A stretch of DNA of 6,400 bases from an uncultured Ruminococcus sp. (lineage in GTDB: Bacteria; Bacillota; Clostridia; Oscillospirales; Ruminococcaceae): contig USCU01000071.1 of NCBI GenBank assembly GCA_900553335.1, forward strand, positions 1 to 6,400. Direction: 5' to 3'. The notes under the pieces are model-generated. The model saw only the letters and a program-made list of their open reading frames with translations, was not told the origin of the DNA and ran no database searches. The translations under genes were made by a program, and so were the position numbers. This document shows positions 1 to 6,244 of this stretch, piece by piece. Position 1 is the first letter of the stretch, and the number at the start of each line of letters is the position of its first letter.

Positions 1-49
1 ATCTACACAGAGTAGATCGTCGGCAGCGTCAGATGTGTATAAGAGACAG
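1..49 (+). other. Illumina Nextera i5 adapter (non-genomic)
   Basis: Three parts of a Nextera library adapter are readable in order. Bases 1-8 are the end of the P5 flow-cell sequence (ATCTACAC). Bases 9-16 are an 8-base index (AGAGTAGA, which I recall as the Nextera i5 index 504). Bases 17-30 are the read-1 primer part, and 31-49 are the 19-base transposon mosaic end (AGATGTGTATAAGAGACAG). This is library DNA left on an assembled contig end, not biology. Genomic sequence begins at base 50. Any gene or repeat call that crosses this boundary is false. Confidence 0.98.
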
Positions 50-229
50 GTCTTGAAGAGCCAAAAACTCCTGAAACATCAGCTCATGGCGGACAAGCTT
101 TACAAAGTATTCTTTTAGGTTATCTATCTTTTCGCTTGCCTTGTTAAACCGAACGGTTACATTCTGAAGATCGACTATATATTCGCTTTTTTGATTTTTT
201 TCGGGAAGCTCTTTTACAAATCCAAACAT
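50..229 (-). CDS. ABC transporter ATP-binding protein, Wzt/TagH polysaccharide-exporter type (N-terminal 60 residues only)
   Basis: This is the nucleotide-binding subunit of an ABC exporter that would pair with the permease just upstream to power export of a lipid-linked surface glycan (teichoic-acid or O-antigen-like) across the cytoplasmic membrane. Only 60 residues are genomic. They show the start of the fold: a short lead, then IVDLQNVTVRFNKASEKIDNLKEY (first beta strand, with the longer loop usual in Wzt/TagH proteins), then EFLALQD just before the Walker A loop should come. Walker A, signature and Walker B motifs are all lost. The open frame runs on into the adapter as LSLIHI before a stop at 29-31, so that tail is artificial. 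The ATG at 229 has an ideal AAGGAGG (237-243), seven bases away, overlapping the permease stop codon, which indicates translational coupling. The ATPase identity rests on this short N-terminus plus its partner, so family is fairly sure and substrate is not. Confidence 0.82.
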
Positions 230-241
230 AATAGCTCCTCC

Positions 242-1099
242 TTAAATATAAAGAATAAACTTGTCTTGTTTTCTTTTGAAAAAGAAGACGCCTATTGCAA
301 ACATAGCTAAAGCATAAATAGTACCCACAAGAACGTTCTGTGCAAAAATTCTTGTGTTATATATAAACTCCAAGCCGTTATTTCCTATCCATATAAGATC
401 ACGGAACTGCTTGATATAAATGTATGCCGGATTCAGATGATCGACGATGAATTTTACCCAAGGGACTGAGCTTAGCATATTAGCGTCATAAAAAATAGCT
501 GATAAATACATCCAAGCGACTGTTACAGCATTGTAGATGTATTTTATGTCCCTGAAAAATACGTTTAACTGAGCTAACAGAAATCCAAGGCCTAAAGAAA
601 AAATATACGCTTGTATTACAACGATCGGAAATAAAAGGTTTGCAAATGAGAATAAGCATTCGCCTTTAAGGAGCGACAAAAAGGTTATAACTATAACGAG
701 TGCTCCGAGTGAAAATACAAAGTCTACCATCGAGCTTGTAATTTTTGCGAGCGGGAACATAAATTTTGATACATAAGTCTTTTTGAGCAAAACTGCATTG
801 TCCGATATTGCGCCGAGCGCTTTTGTAGTAGATGTGTTTATAAACTCAAATATGGTGCGTCCGCACAAAAGATAGATAGCAAAGTTCGGAACATTTCGCC
901 CGAACATTGATGAAAAAACCGCAGTCATAACGAGCATTATAAGAAGCGGGTTTAATACGCTCCAAACATAACCCAAAAAGCTTCTGCGGTATTTTAGCTT
1001 TAAATCTCTTGATACAAGCTGACAAAGTAAATCTTTATATTTAAACACCTCAAGAAAGCTTCCTTCCTTGGGTGCAAAATGAAGTTTCATCTTTTCCAT
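242..1099 (-). CDS. ABC-2 type permease, Wzm/TagG polysaccharide or teichoic-acid exporter
   Basis: This is the membrane subunit of an ABC exporter for an undecaprenyl-linked surface polymer. The 285-residue product matches the family's usual length (about 260-290). Seen in order: a cytoplasmic amphipathic lead, YKDLLCQLVSRDLKLKYRRSFLGYVWSVLNPLL (residues 21-53), the interface region and first membrane span typical of these permeases; GRTIFEFINTSTTKALGAISDNAVLLKKTYVSKFMFPLA (80-118); hydrophobic spans near 125-145 and 153-175; LLAQLNVFFRDIKYIYNAV (174-192), the conserved FFRD stretch; and a last span at 255-275 with a basic end. The start at 1099 is preferred over an in-frame ATG at 1240, because a strong promoter lies between them and GAAAGGAA (1111-1118) precedes 1099. 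The ATPase gene follows after 12 bases. Exported polymer unknown; no glycosyltransferases are in view. Confidence 0.9.
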   Translation of the reverse strand: MEKMKLHFAPKEGSFLEVFKYKDLLCQLVSRDLKLKYRRSFLGYVWSVLNPLLIMLVMTAVFSSMFGRNVPNFAIYLLCGRTIFEFINTSTTKALGAISDNAVLLKKTYVSKFMFPLAKITSSMVDFVFSLGALVIVITFLSLLKGECLFSFANLLFPIVVIQAYIFSLGLGFLLAQLNVFFRDIKYIYNAVTVAWMYLSAIFYDANMLSSVPWVKFIVDHLNPAYIYIKQFRDLIWIGNNGLEFIYNTRIFAQNVLVGTIYALAMFAIGVFFFKRKQDKFILYI

Positions 1100-1163
1100 T
1101 AAATTTATCGTTCCTTTCAAAACGTGTAATTTGTGATTAAAATACTGATCCAAATTTAAGTAA

Positions 1164-1192
1164 AGTATAGCATATTCGGTATTGTATGTCAA
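1164..1192 (-). promoter_or_regulatory. Sigma-A promoter of the ABC exporter operon
   Basis: On the minus strand there is a perfect -35 TTGACA (1187-1192), a 17-base spacer, and a -10 TATACT (1164-1169) preceded by TGC, an extended -10. Transcription should start near 1157, giving a leader of about 58 bases to the ATG at 1099. Its position shows that the longer frame starting at 1240 cannot be the translated one. Confidence 0.88.
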
Positions 1193-1294
1193 GAATTGTA
1201 AAGCCAGAGAAAGCATTTGCCGTCGACGTGTTCGCTTCACAGTTTGTTTACAGATTATAAATTTATTAGTCGAATTATTTTAAACTTTTTTCAG

Positions 1295-1300
1295 TATAAT
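1295..1300 (+). promoter_or_regulatory. Probable -10 element of the AGCS symporter gene
   Basis: There is a perfect TATAAT at 1295-1300, 41 bases before the ATG at 1341. No convincing -35 sits at 16-18 bases upstream (GAATTA at 1272-1277 is the in-register hexamer), so the promoter may be weak or activator-dependent. The implied leader is about 34 bases, too short for a riboswitch. Confidence 0.55.
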
Positions 1301-1340
1301 ACTATATTAATTTTTGTTTTCAAGGAGAGAGAAAGCCTAT

Positions 1341-2693
1341 ATGATACAAACGATTCTTGATGAAGTATACCGTTTTTTGTGGGGACCTGCGATGCTTGCT
1401 CTGCTGGTCGGAACAGGAATCTTTTTAACTGTACGTCTTAAATTCCTTCCGTTTCGGAATTTGCCTCATGCGCTGTCGCTGGTTTTTAAAAAACATGAGA
1501 AAAAGGACGGCTCAGGGGATATTTCGCCGTTTCAGTCGCTTATGACAGCACTTGCCGCAACGATAGGAACAGGAAATATCGCAGGTGTTGCAACGGCGCT
1601 GGTTTCTGGCGGCCCGGGGGCGGTAGTTTGGATGTGGATATCCGCTCTTTTCGGTTTGTCTACGAAATATGCCGAAAGCGTTTTAGCAGTAAAATACAGA
1701 GAGAAAAACGATAGGGGAGAGATGTGCGGCGGACCTATGTACGCAATGAAAAACGGTTTTAAGTTTAAAACCCTTGGTAGAATAATGGCACTTTTGTTTT
1801 CTCTGTTTACAGTTATGGCGTCATTTGGTATCGGAAACATGACGCAGGCAAATTCAATTTCATCAGGACTTATGTCAGCGTTCGGAATTCCTGCTTGGAT
1901 AACAGGTATCGTAATATCGGTATTGATACTTTTAATTTTGCTCGGAGGAATAAAAAGCATCGGAAAAGTATGCGGAGTAATCGTTCCTGTTATGGCGGTT
2001 GGATACATAATCAGCGCATTGATCATTATTGCATTAAATATAGAAAATGTTCCGTCGGGACTTCTTTCTATGATACAAAGTGCATTTTCGTTCAAGTCGG
2101 TTGGCGGAGGAATTCTTGGAATAACGGTTATAAAGGCAATTCAGTCGGGAGTTTCAAGGGGCGTTTTTTCAAACGAAGCGGGACTTGGCTCAGCTCCTAT
2201 TGCTGCGGCAGCTGCAAATACCGATTTACCGTCAAGGCAGGCATATATAAATATGACAGGAACATTTTTTGATACGCTTTTGGTTTGTTCGATGACAGCT
2301 GTTGCCATTGCTTCGTCGGGAGTGCTTGAATCATCGGCAGCTACAGGTGCAAACCTTACTATAGAAGCTTTTGAATCAACGCTCGGACCTGTAGGCGGAT
2401 ATATCGTGGCTATCGGACTTGTATTTTTTGCGTTTTCGACAATTTTAGGTTGGGAATACTACGGCGAAAAGGCTCTTGAGTATTTTGTCAGAAAAAGAGC
2501 GGTGCTGATAGCGTATCGGATTTTTTATTCAGCGATATGCTTTATCGGTGCAACGGCCCAGCTTTCGGTAGTATGGCAATTCTCCGATATAGCAAATGCA
2601 CTTATGGCTATACCGAATCTTATATGTCTGATTTTGTTAAGTCCGATCGTGGCAAAGGAATGCTTTGAATACCAAAAAAAGAAAAAGCTGTAA
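1341..2693 (+). CDS. Na+:alanine/glycine symporter (AGCS family)
   Basis: This is a sodium-coupled amino-acid uptake carrier of the cytoplasmic membrane; family members carry alanine, glycine or, for Bacillus AlsT, glutamine. The 450 residues match the normal family length and are intact. Seen: N-terminal span 14-31; AATIGTGNIAGVATALVSGG (72-91), then GPGAVVWMWISALFG (91-105), the family signature with its WMW core; STKYAESVLAVKYR (107-120); CGGPMYAMKNG (129-139); long hydrophobic spans around 149-171, 184-203 and 213-232; SNEAGLGSAPIAAAAA (277-292), the other conserved block; spans 306-326, 352-370 and 418-436; and a basic KKKKKL-like tail. An upstream in-frame TTG at 1314 is less likely. 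The ATG at 1341 has AAGGAGAG at 1322-1329, and the TTG would lie almost on the transcription start. It stands alone, divergent from the exporter operon and convergent with the pgsA-like gene. Substrate cannot be fixed from sequence. Confidence 0.95.
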   Translation: MIQTILDEVYRFLWGPAMLALLVGTGIFLTVRLKFLPFRNLPHALSLVFKKHEKKDGSGDISPFQSLMTALAATIGTGNIAGVATALVSGGPGAVVWMWISALFGLSTKYAESVLAVKYREKNDRGEMCGGPMYAMKNGFKFKTLGRIMALLFSLFTVMASFGIGNMTQANSISSGLMSAFGIPAWITGIVISVLILLILLGGIKSIGKVCGVIVPVMAVGYIISALIIIALNIENVPSGLLSMIQSAFSFKSVGGGILGITVIKAIQSGVSRGVFSNEAGLGSAPIAAAAANTDLPSRQAYINMTGTFFDTLLVCSMTAVAIASSGVLESSAATGANLTIEAFESTLGPVGGYIVAIGLVFFAFSTILGWEYYGEKALEYFVRKRAVLIAYRIFYSAICFIGATAQLSVVWQFSDIANALMAIPNLICLILLSPIVAKECFEYQKKKKL

Positions 2694-2697
2694 TGAA

Positions 2698-2732
2698 AAA
2701 GGCAAAGGGTTACAAGCAAACCCTTTGCCTTT
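2698..2732. terminator. Bidirectional terminator between the symporter and pgsA-like genes
   Basis: A perfect 14-bp stem pairs 2698-2711 with 2719-2732 around a 7-base loop. The core is GGCAAAGGG/CCCTTTGCC, flanked by AAA on one side and TTT on the other, so both transcripts end in short U runs. It begins five bases after the symporter stop codon (2691-2693) and ends five bases from the pgsA-like stop codon (2738-2740). It therefore serves both convergent genes. The U tract is short in each direction. Confidence 0.85.
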
Positions 2733-2737
2733 AGTTA

Positions 2738-3304
2738 TTACTTTTCAGATTTGATTTTTTTGTTTTCCTTATAAAAATAAATTATATACATCACCAGTGA
2801 CCAGAACATAATAACGGCACAGAAAATAATAATCAAATTTGCCCAAAAAGCCTCCAAATCAAAAACCAAAAGTATTATCAGCGCTACAAATAAAATTGCT
2901 GTGCATATTTTTCCGAACCATTTAGCACTGTTTACGATCCCTCGCTTGAAATTTCTTATTCCCATAACAGCCATAAAGCTTTCTTTTATAATAAGTATTG
3001 CAACAAGAAGTATTATCAGTCGGTGCTTTGCACAAAGGCAAAGCATTATAACTCCGTGCGAAAGCTTATCGGCTATAGGATCAATAGCCTTTCCTAGATT
3101 TGAAATCATATTGAAACGTCTGGCTATGAATCCGTCAAAAAAATCGGTAAGGAATCCCAAAGCAAGTATTACGATCGCTGTGTATTTTTCAGCTTGTGTA
3201 TCGGCGTTCAGATATAAAATCATAAAAACACCTAAAAGAACAAATCTAAGCAATGTCAAAAGATTAGGAATTGTCAAAACTTCCTTAAACAGTTTGTTAT
3301 TCAT
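2738..3304 (-). CDS. pgsA: CDP-alcohol phosphatidyltransferase (PgsA-like)
   Basis: This membrane enzyme transfers a phosphatidyl group from CDP-diacylglycerol to an alcohol. The best match is phosphatidylglycerophosphate synthase (glycerol-3-phosphate as acceptor), the first committed step to phosphatidylglycerol. The 188-residue product shows the complete catalytic signature D54-x2-D57-G58-x2-A61-R62-x8-G71-x3-D75-x3-D79, which holds the two metal ions and the CDP group. It begins with TIPNLLTLLR (11-20), usual for PgsA, and has membrane spans near 21-33, 42-52, 84-106, 133-148 and 154-177 with a lysine-rich end. The start at 3304 has AAGGGG at 3312-3317, seven bases away; the longer frame from 3364 starts inside the -35 element. 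Many Clostridia carry more than one PgsA-family paralogue, so the acceptor, and hence the symbol, is a family-level call. It is transcribed alone. Confidence 0.88.
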   Translation of the reverse strand: MNNKLFKEVLTIPNLLTLLRFVLLGVFMILYLNADTQAEKYTAIVILALGFLTDFFDGFIARRFNMISNLGKAIDPIADKLSHGVIMLCLCAKHRLIILLVAILIIKESFMAVMGIRNFKRGIVNSAKWFGKICTAILFVALIILLVFDLEAFWANLIIIFCAVIMFWSLVMYIIYFYKENKKIKSEK

Positions 3305-3335
3305 GGATTTTCCCCTTAATTTATGCGATGTTTTA

Positions 3336-3364
3336 ATTGTATACCAAAATTTTGATTTTGTCAA
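3336..3364 (-). promoter_or_regulatory. Sigma-A promoter of the pgsA-like gene
   Basis: On the minus strand a perfect -35 TTGACA (3359-3364), a 17-base spacer and -10 TACAAT (3336-3341) are seen. The predicted start near 3329 leaves a leader of about 25 bases with AAGGGG before the ATG at 3304. Confidence 0.85.
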
Positions 3365-3372
3365 TTGGATAT

Positions 3373-3394
3373 AAAGCTGTTAATCAAAAGCTGT
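3373..3394. repeat. Short direct repeat AAAGCTGT between two divergent promoters
   Basis: AAAGCTGT occurs at 3373-3380 and again at 3387-3394, 14 bases apart, between the -35 of the pgsA-like gene and the -35 of the EamA gene. Spacing and place would fit a regulator site, but an 8-base repeat in AT-rich DNA can arise by chance. Confidence 0.25.
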
Positions 3395-3433
3395 AAGACG
3401 AATCGACCTGCTTATCTGATATTTTTTAATGTA

Positions 3434-3462
3434 TTGAAATTGGATTTAAGATATGCTAAAAT
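3434..3462 (+). promoter_or_regulatory. Extended -10 promoter of the EamA transporter gene
   Basis: A -35 TTGAAA (3434-3439), a 17-base spacer and -10 TAAAAT (3457-3462) preceded by TGC are seen. Transcription should begin near 3469. The upstream in-frame ATG at 3453 overlaps this promoter, so it cannot be the start codon of the transcript. Confidence 0.85.
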
Positions 3463-3494
3463 ATATCTCGAATGTTAAAAGTAGAGGTGATCGC

Positions 3495-4433
3495 ATGAAG
3501 AGATTTTTATCTAAAGGTTATGTTGTTGCTGCGCTTTGTACTATGTGTTGCATGCTTTGGGGATCGGCTATTCCGATGATAAAGCTCGGATACGAGGAGA
3601 TGAATATAGACAGCGCTGATATTCCTGCTCAGATACTTTCAGCAGGTATAAGGTTTTTTCTTGCAGGAATTTTGACGTCTATTATCGGAAGTGTTATTTC
3701 AAAAAAGCCGATATACCCAAAATCAGGAGCATCGCTTTTCCGTGCGCTTAAGTTGAGCATGTTTCAGACAATAATACAGTATGTATTTTTCTATATAGGA
3801 CTTGCCAATACAACCGGAGTTAAAGCATCGATTTTAGACGGTACAAGCGTTTTTATTGCATTGTTTGTATCGGGACTTATTTTTAAGATGGAAAAAGTAA
3901 CGATGCATAAAATAATAGGCTCGGTCATTGGATTTATTGGAGTATTTTTAATAAACATAAATACTGAAAGCGTAAAAACACTTTTTGATTTTTCGGTTTT
4001 GGGCGAAGGTTTTATTATACTTTCAACTATCGGATATGCTTGTTCTTCAGTATTTATGAAACGCTACAGCGCTTATGACGATACTACAATGCTAAGCGGA
4101 TATCAGTTTATGATCGGCGGATTGATAATGATTATAGCAGGTTATGCATTTGGAGGAAGAATTGCTGTATTTGATTTGAAGGCTGCGATGATAATAGTTT
4201 ATCTTGCGTTTGTTTCTGCCGTTGCGTATACGATATGGGCACAGCTTTTAAAATACAATCCTGTTTCAAAGGTTGCAGTTTTTGGATTTTTAACTCCTGT
4301 CTTAGGATCGGTTTTTTCAATGATAATCTTAGGTGAAACCGGAGCATTTAATCTTAAAGGAGCGATATCCCTTATATTAGTATCTTTGGGAATAATGCTT
4401 GTAAACACGAATTTTCAAAAAAAGAGTGTATAA
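3495..4433 (+). CDS. EamA (DMT) family transporter
   Basis: This cytoplasmic-membrane carrier belongs to the drug/metabolite transporter superfamily; members of this layout usually export amino acids, nucleosides or other small metabolites. The 312 residues form two EamA repeats of five spans each, about 10 spans, the normal size. First repeat: WGSAIPMIKLG (22-32), GIRFFLAGIL (51-60), then GLANTTGVKASILDGTSVFIALF (102-124) and a span at 138-153. Second repeat: FIILSTIGYACSSVFMKRYS (173-192), QFMIGGLIMIIAGYAFGG (204-221), YLAFVSAVAYTIWAQLLKYNPVSKVAVFGFLTPVLGSVFSMIILGE (236-281) and a last span at 288-304. The ATG at 3495 is chosen because AGAGGTG (3483-3489) sits just before it and the alternative at 3453 lies in the promoter. 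It stands alone, so its substrate cannot be inferred from neighbours. Confidence 0.92.
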   Translation: MKRFLSKGYVVAALCTMCCMLWGSAIPMIKLGYEEMNIDSADIPAQILSAGIRFFLAGILTSIIGSVISKKPIYPKSGASLFRALKLSMFQTIIQYVFFYIGLANTTGVKASILDGTSVFIALFVSGLIFKMEKVTMHKIIGSVIGFIGVFLININTESVKTLFDFSVLGEGFIILSTIGYACSSVFMKRYSAYDDTTMLSGYQFMIGGLIMIIAGYAFGGRIAVFDLKAAMIIVYLAFVSAVAYTIWAQLLKYNPVSKVAVFGFLTPVLGSVFSMIILGETGAFNLKGAISLILVSLGIMLVNTNFQKKSV

Positions 4434-4437
4434 AAGA

Positions 4438-4476
4438 AAAACAGACTCAAAAGAAAGAAGTCTGAGAGTCTGTTTT
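4438..4476. terminator. Bidirectional terminator between the EamA and solute-binding protein genes
   Basis: An 11-bp perfect stem pairs AAAACAGACTC (4438-4448) with GAGTCTGTTTT (4466-4476) around a 17-base loop. A second pairing is possible, CAGACT (4442-4447) with AGTCTG (4459-4464). It starts five bases after the EamA stop (4431-4433). Read on the minus strand, the stem is followed by a T-rich tail (TTTTTCTTTT), so it looks stronger as the end of the solute-binding protein transcript, whose stop codon is at 4494-4496. Confidence 0.82.
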
Positions 4477-4493
4477 GGGGAGCGGTTTTAATA

Positions 4494-5882
4494 TCATTCG
4501 TGAGGGATAGCAGGATAAATCTCATTTATATCAGAGTAGAATGAGTCTAAAGCCTCATCATATGTTTTTGAACCGTTGAAGTAAAGCATCATGTTTGACT
4601 TAAGCTTTTTGCTAAGATACTGATCATAAGCCGAAAGGTTGCCGTTAAAACTGATTTTGTCAGCAGTTGCGTCAAGAAGCGAAAGGTGATTTTGTCCGCC
4701 AAGAAACGTATTTTCGTATCCGCTGCCAATAAGCTGTCGGTTCGCTTCTTTATTGTTGGAAAAGCAATGCCCGTTTTCGGTCATAGCTTTCATAGCCTCT
4801 GTATTACAGGTGAGATTTAACATAATATCCTTGATGAGTTCCTGATTATCTGTTCCCTGACAAGCAATAAGCCCTGTGCCGCCAAAGACGTATGGTACAG
4901 GTCCGGTGCAAGCTCTCCACTGCCCGTATAGTCCGTTTCCTGCTATAGCGTTTGAACCGTCTGATCTAATTTTTTCGTCAACCGTTGCGTCAGGGAGAGG
5001 AAAGTTGCTTCCCCACGTTGAGAAAAAATAACCGAATACATTTGAAGTCTTATTCATGTCATCAAACCAACTGTCATCACCAAGCGAAGTATTATTGTTG
5101 TATCCGTTGTCCGTATACTTTTTAGTAAGGTCGATCCATTGCTTTAGTTTTTCGTCAATAGTGATCTTACCGTCTGTCACCCAAGGTGCTGTCATGTTGC
5201 TTGAGAATAGTTCGTACATATCATCGTAACCCGAAAGGATTCTGTATCCGTTTTCCTTCATTTTAGCGGCAAGATCTGTGAATTTGTCGAGATCCGAAAT
5301 ATAAGCTTGAACTTCATCGGGATCGCTTGTTCCGAGAACTGCTTCGGCAATGTCTACTCTGTAAAAATAAAGTCCCGGTGTAGCTTCCCATGTAACACCA
5401 ATAAGCTCACCTCTTTGATTTGTAAACGCCTGTTTTGTATAGTCGTACTGATTTTTGAGATCGTCTTCGGTAATTCCAAGCTCTGATACAGGAACAGCAA
5501 CGTCAGAATTTACTAACTTCTCAGCTTTGTCCATATCTACAATGAAGAGGTCAATCTTTTCGTCAGTAGGTAAGTCGTTTTGATTTTCAATAGATTTGTT
5601 GAGCACTGACAGATGAGTTTCGTCTTCACTTTCGGGCAGTATCCAGTTCATTTCAACATCTTCGAGTACCTTTCTGTCAGCATGGGGTATATAGTACATT
5701 GCGAATGTTTCTTGAAATTCTAAGTTTTCGCAATAAATGTTTAGCACCTTTCCCTGATCAGTGTCTAAGCTTACATCATTCGAATTGGTTTTAGAATCCT
5801 TGCAGCTTGAGAGTGTTGTTATTGATATAACAACTGCGGCTGTTCCGATAAGAGTTCTTTTGATATTACTTGTGTTTTTCAT
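4494..5882 (-). CDS. Extracellular solute-binding lipoprotein, carbohydrate ABC transporter type (family 1)
   Basis: This is a lipid-anchored capture protein on the outer face of the membrane, likely handing a sugar or oligosaccharide to an ABC importer. The 462-residue product has a basic start (K8, R9), a hydrophobic stretch at 11-24, and a lipobox LSSC with Cys27 as the lipidated residue, followed by a polar linker (28-44). The mature part fits family 1 binding proteins: DLFIVDMDKAEKLV (111-124), VTWEATPGLYFYRVDIAEAVLG (163-184), in which WEATPG and YFYR resemble the stretch common in sugar-binding members, and tryptophans at 234, 290 and 322 that could stack on sugar rings. The start at 5882 has AGGGGG at 5889-5894, and an intact signal peptide follows it; the frame from 5930 would put 16 residues ahead of the signal. 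No permease or ATPase gene adjoins it, so the partner and ligand are unknown. Confidence 0.88.
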   Translation of the reverse strand: MKNTSNIKRTLIGTAAVVISITTLSSCKDSKTNSNDVSLDTDQGKVLNIYCENLEFQETFAMYYIPHADRKVLEDVEMNWILPESEDETHLSVLNKSIENQNDLPTDEKIDLFIVDMDKAEKLVNSDVAVPVSELGITEDDLKNQYDYTKQAFTNQRGELIGVTWEATPGLYFYRVDIAEAVLGTSDPDEVQAYISDLDKFTDLAAKMKENGYRILSGYDDMYELFSSNMTAPWVTDGKITIDEKLKQWIDLTKKYTDNGYNNNTSLGDDSWFDDMNKTSNVFGYFFSTWGSNFPLPDATVDEKIRSDGSNAIAGNGLYGQWRACTGPVPYVFGGTGLIACQGTDNQELIKDIMLNLTCNTEAMKAMTENGHCFSNNKEANRQLIGSGYENTFLGGQNHLSLLDATADKISFNGNLSAYDQYLSKKLKSNMMLYFNGSKTYDEALDSFYSDINEIYPAIPHE

Positions 5883-5951
5883 CGAAAACCCCCTAAGATA
5901 GTGTAGAGCTGCCAAAAGATAGATATACATACTTTGATTTGGCGCTTAAAC

Positions 5952-5960
5952 ATAATAGCA
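5952..5960 (-). promoter_or_regulatory. Extended -10 promoter of the solute-binding protein gene
   Basis: On the minus strand, TGC is followed by TATTAT (-10 at 5952-5957; TGC at 5958-5960). The in-register -35 is only a T run (5975-5980), so the extended -10 would carry recognition. The predicted leader to the ATG at 5882 is about 63 bases. Confidence 0.6.
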
Positions 5961-5980
5961 CATTTTTTAAAATAAAAAAA

Positions 5981-6166
5981 GACATGAATGACACAATATT
6001 TTTTTAAATAAAAGTGCGTGCTTTACACGATATGGTTTAAATTTTTGAGTTAAGATCATGTCGGATAAACACGAATAATGAAAAAATATTTGTTTTTATA
6101 ATATATTTAGCCATAGATTTCTAGGATTTTTTTAATTCTTTTAATTTTAGCGGTAATATGTTTCGT
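5981..6166. other. AT-rich intergenic stretch without a gene
   Basis: By hand count about 24% of these bases are G or C, lower than the coding regions. I see no credible open frame, tRNA or structured RNA. A TATAAT at 6097-6102 (plus) has no matching -35. A short CGTG/CACG pairing near 6017-6029 is too weak to call. Confidence 0.6.
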
Positions 6167-6195
6167 TTGCAAAAAAACAAGCTGGTTGTTATAAT
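6167..6195 (+). promoter_or_regulatory. Strong promoter-like element reading into the hairpin array
   Basis: TTGCAA (6167-6172), a spacer of exactly 17 bases, and a perfect TATAAT (6190-6195) preceded by TGT, an extended -10. Transcription would begin near 6202, within the outer stem of the first hairpin group, so nearly the whole array would be in the RNA. It reads away from the solute-binding protein gene. No coding sequence follows within the window. Confidence 0.6.
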
Positions 6196-6244
6196 AACCT
6201 TAAGGGAAAAACAGCTTATCGCTGTTTTATCGTGCATTCGCACG
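6190..6244 (+). repeat. Direct repeat, copy 1 (55 bases, first copy of a 156-base unit)
   Basis: These 55 bases are identical to 6346-6400, at an offset of 156. The repeat starts at the TATAAT element, and the TGn in front is also kept (TGT here, TGG in copy 2). It includes CCTTAAGGG, one complete hairpin (6208-6228) and most of a second (6229-6246). The unit is 156 bases, of which only the first third is seen twice. Confidence 0.93.

Noticed and set aside
1193..1340. Riboswitch (for example glycine) ahead of the AGCS symporter
   Set aside because: AGCS genes are often behind such switches, but here the TATAAT at 1295 leaves only about 34 bases of leader, and no conserved aptamer-like pairing is visible.
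1532..2095. 187-codon open frame on the minus strand
   Set aside because: It lies wholly inside the intact AGCS symporter gene on the other strand, with no ribosome binding site or family resemblance.
1895..2272. 125-codon open frame on the plus strand
   Set aside because: It is an alternative frame of the symporter gene; the true frame is continuous and conserved across it, so there is no frameshift.
2525..2719. 64-codon minus-strand open frame over the symporter end
   Set aside because: It spans the terminator hairpin and the symporter C-terminus and has no ribosome binding site.
2901..3374. 157-codon open frame opposite the pgsA-like gene
   Set aside because: It is antisense to a gene with a complete catalytic motif and has no recognisable domain.
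4132..4408. Two short minus-strand open frames within the EamA gene
   Set aside because: Both are antisense shadows of the second EamA repeat, without start signals.
6097..6102. TATAAT as a promoter in the AT-rich gap
   Set aside because: The hexamer at the right distance upstream (AATAAT) is not a -35 and there is no TGn; in DNA this AT-rich such a match is expected by chance.
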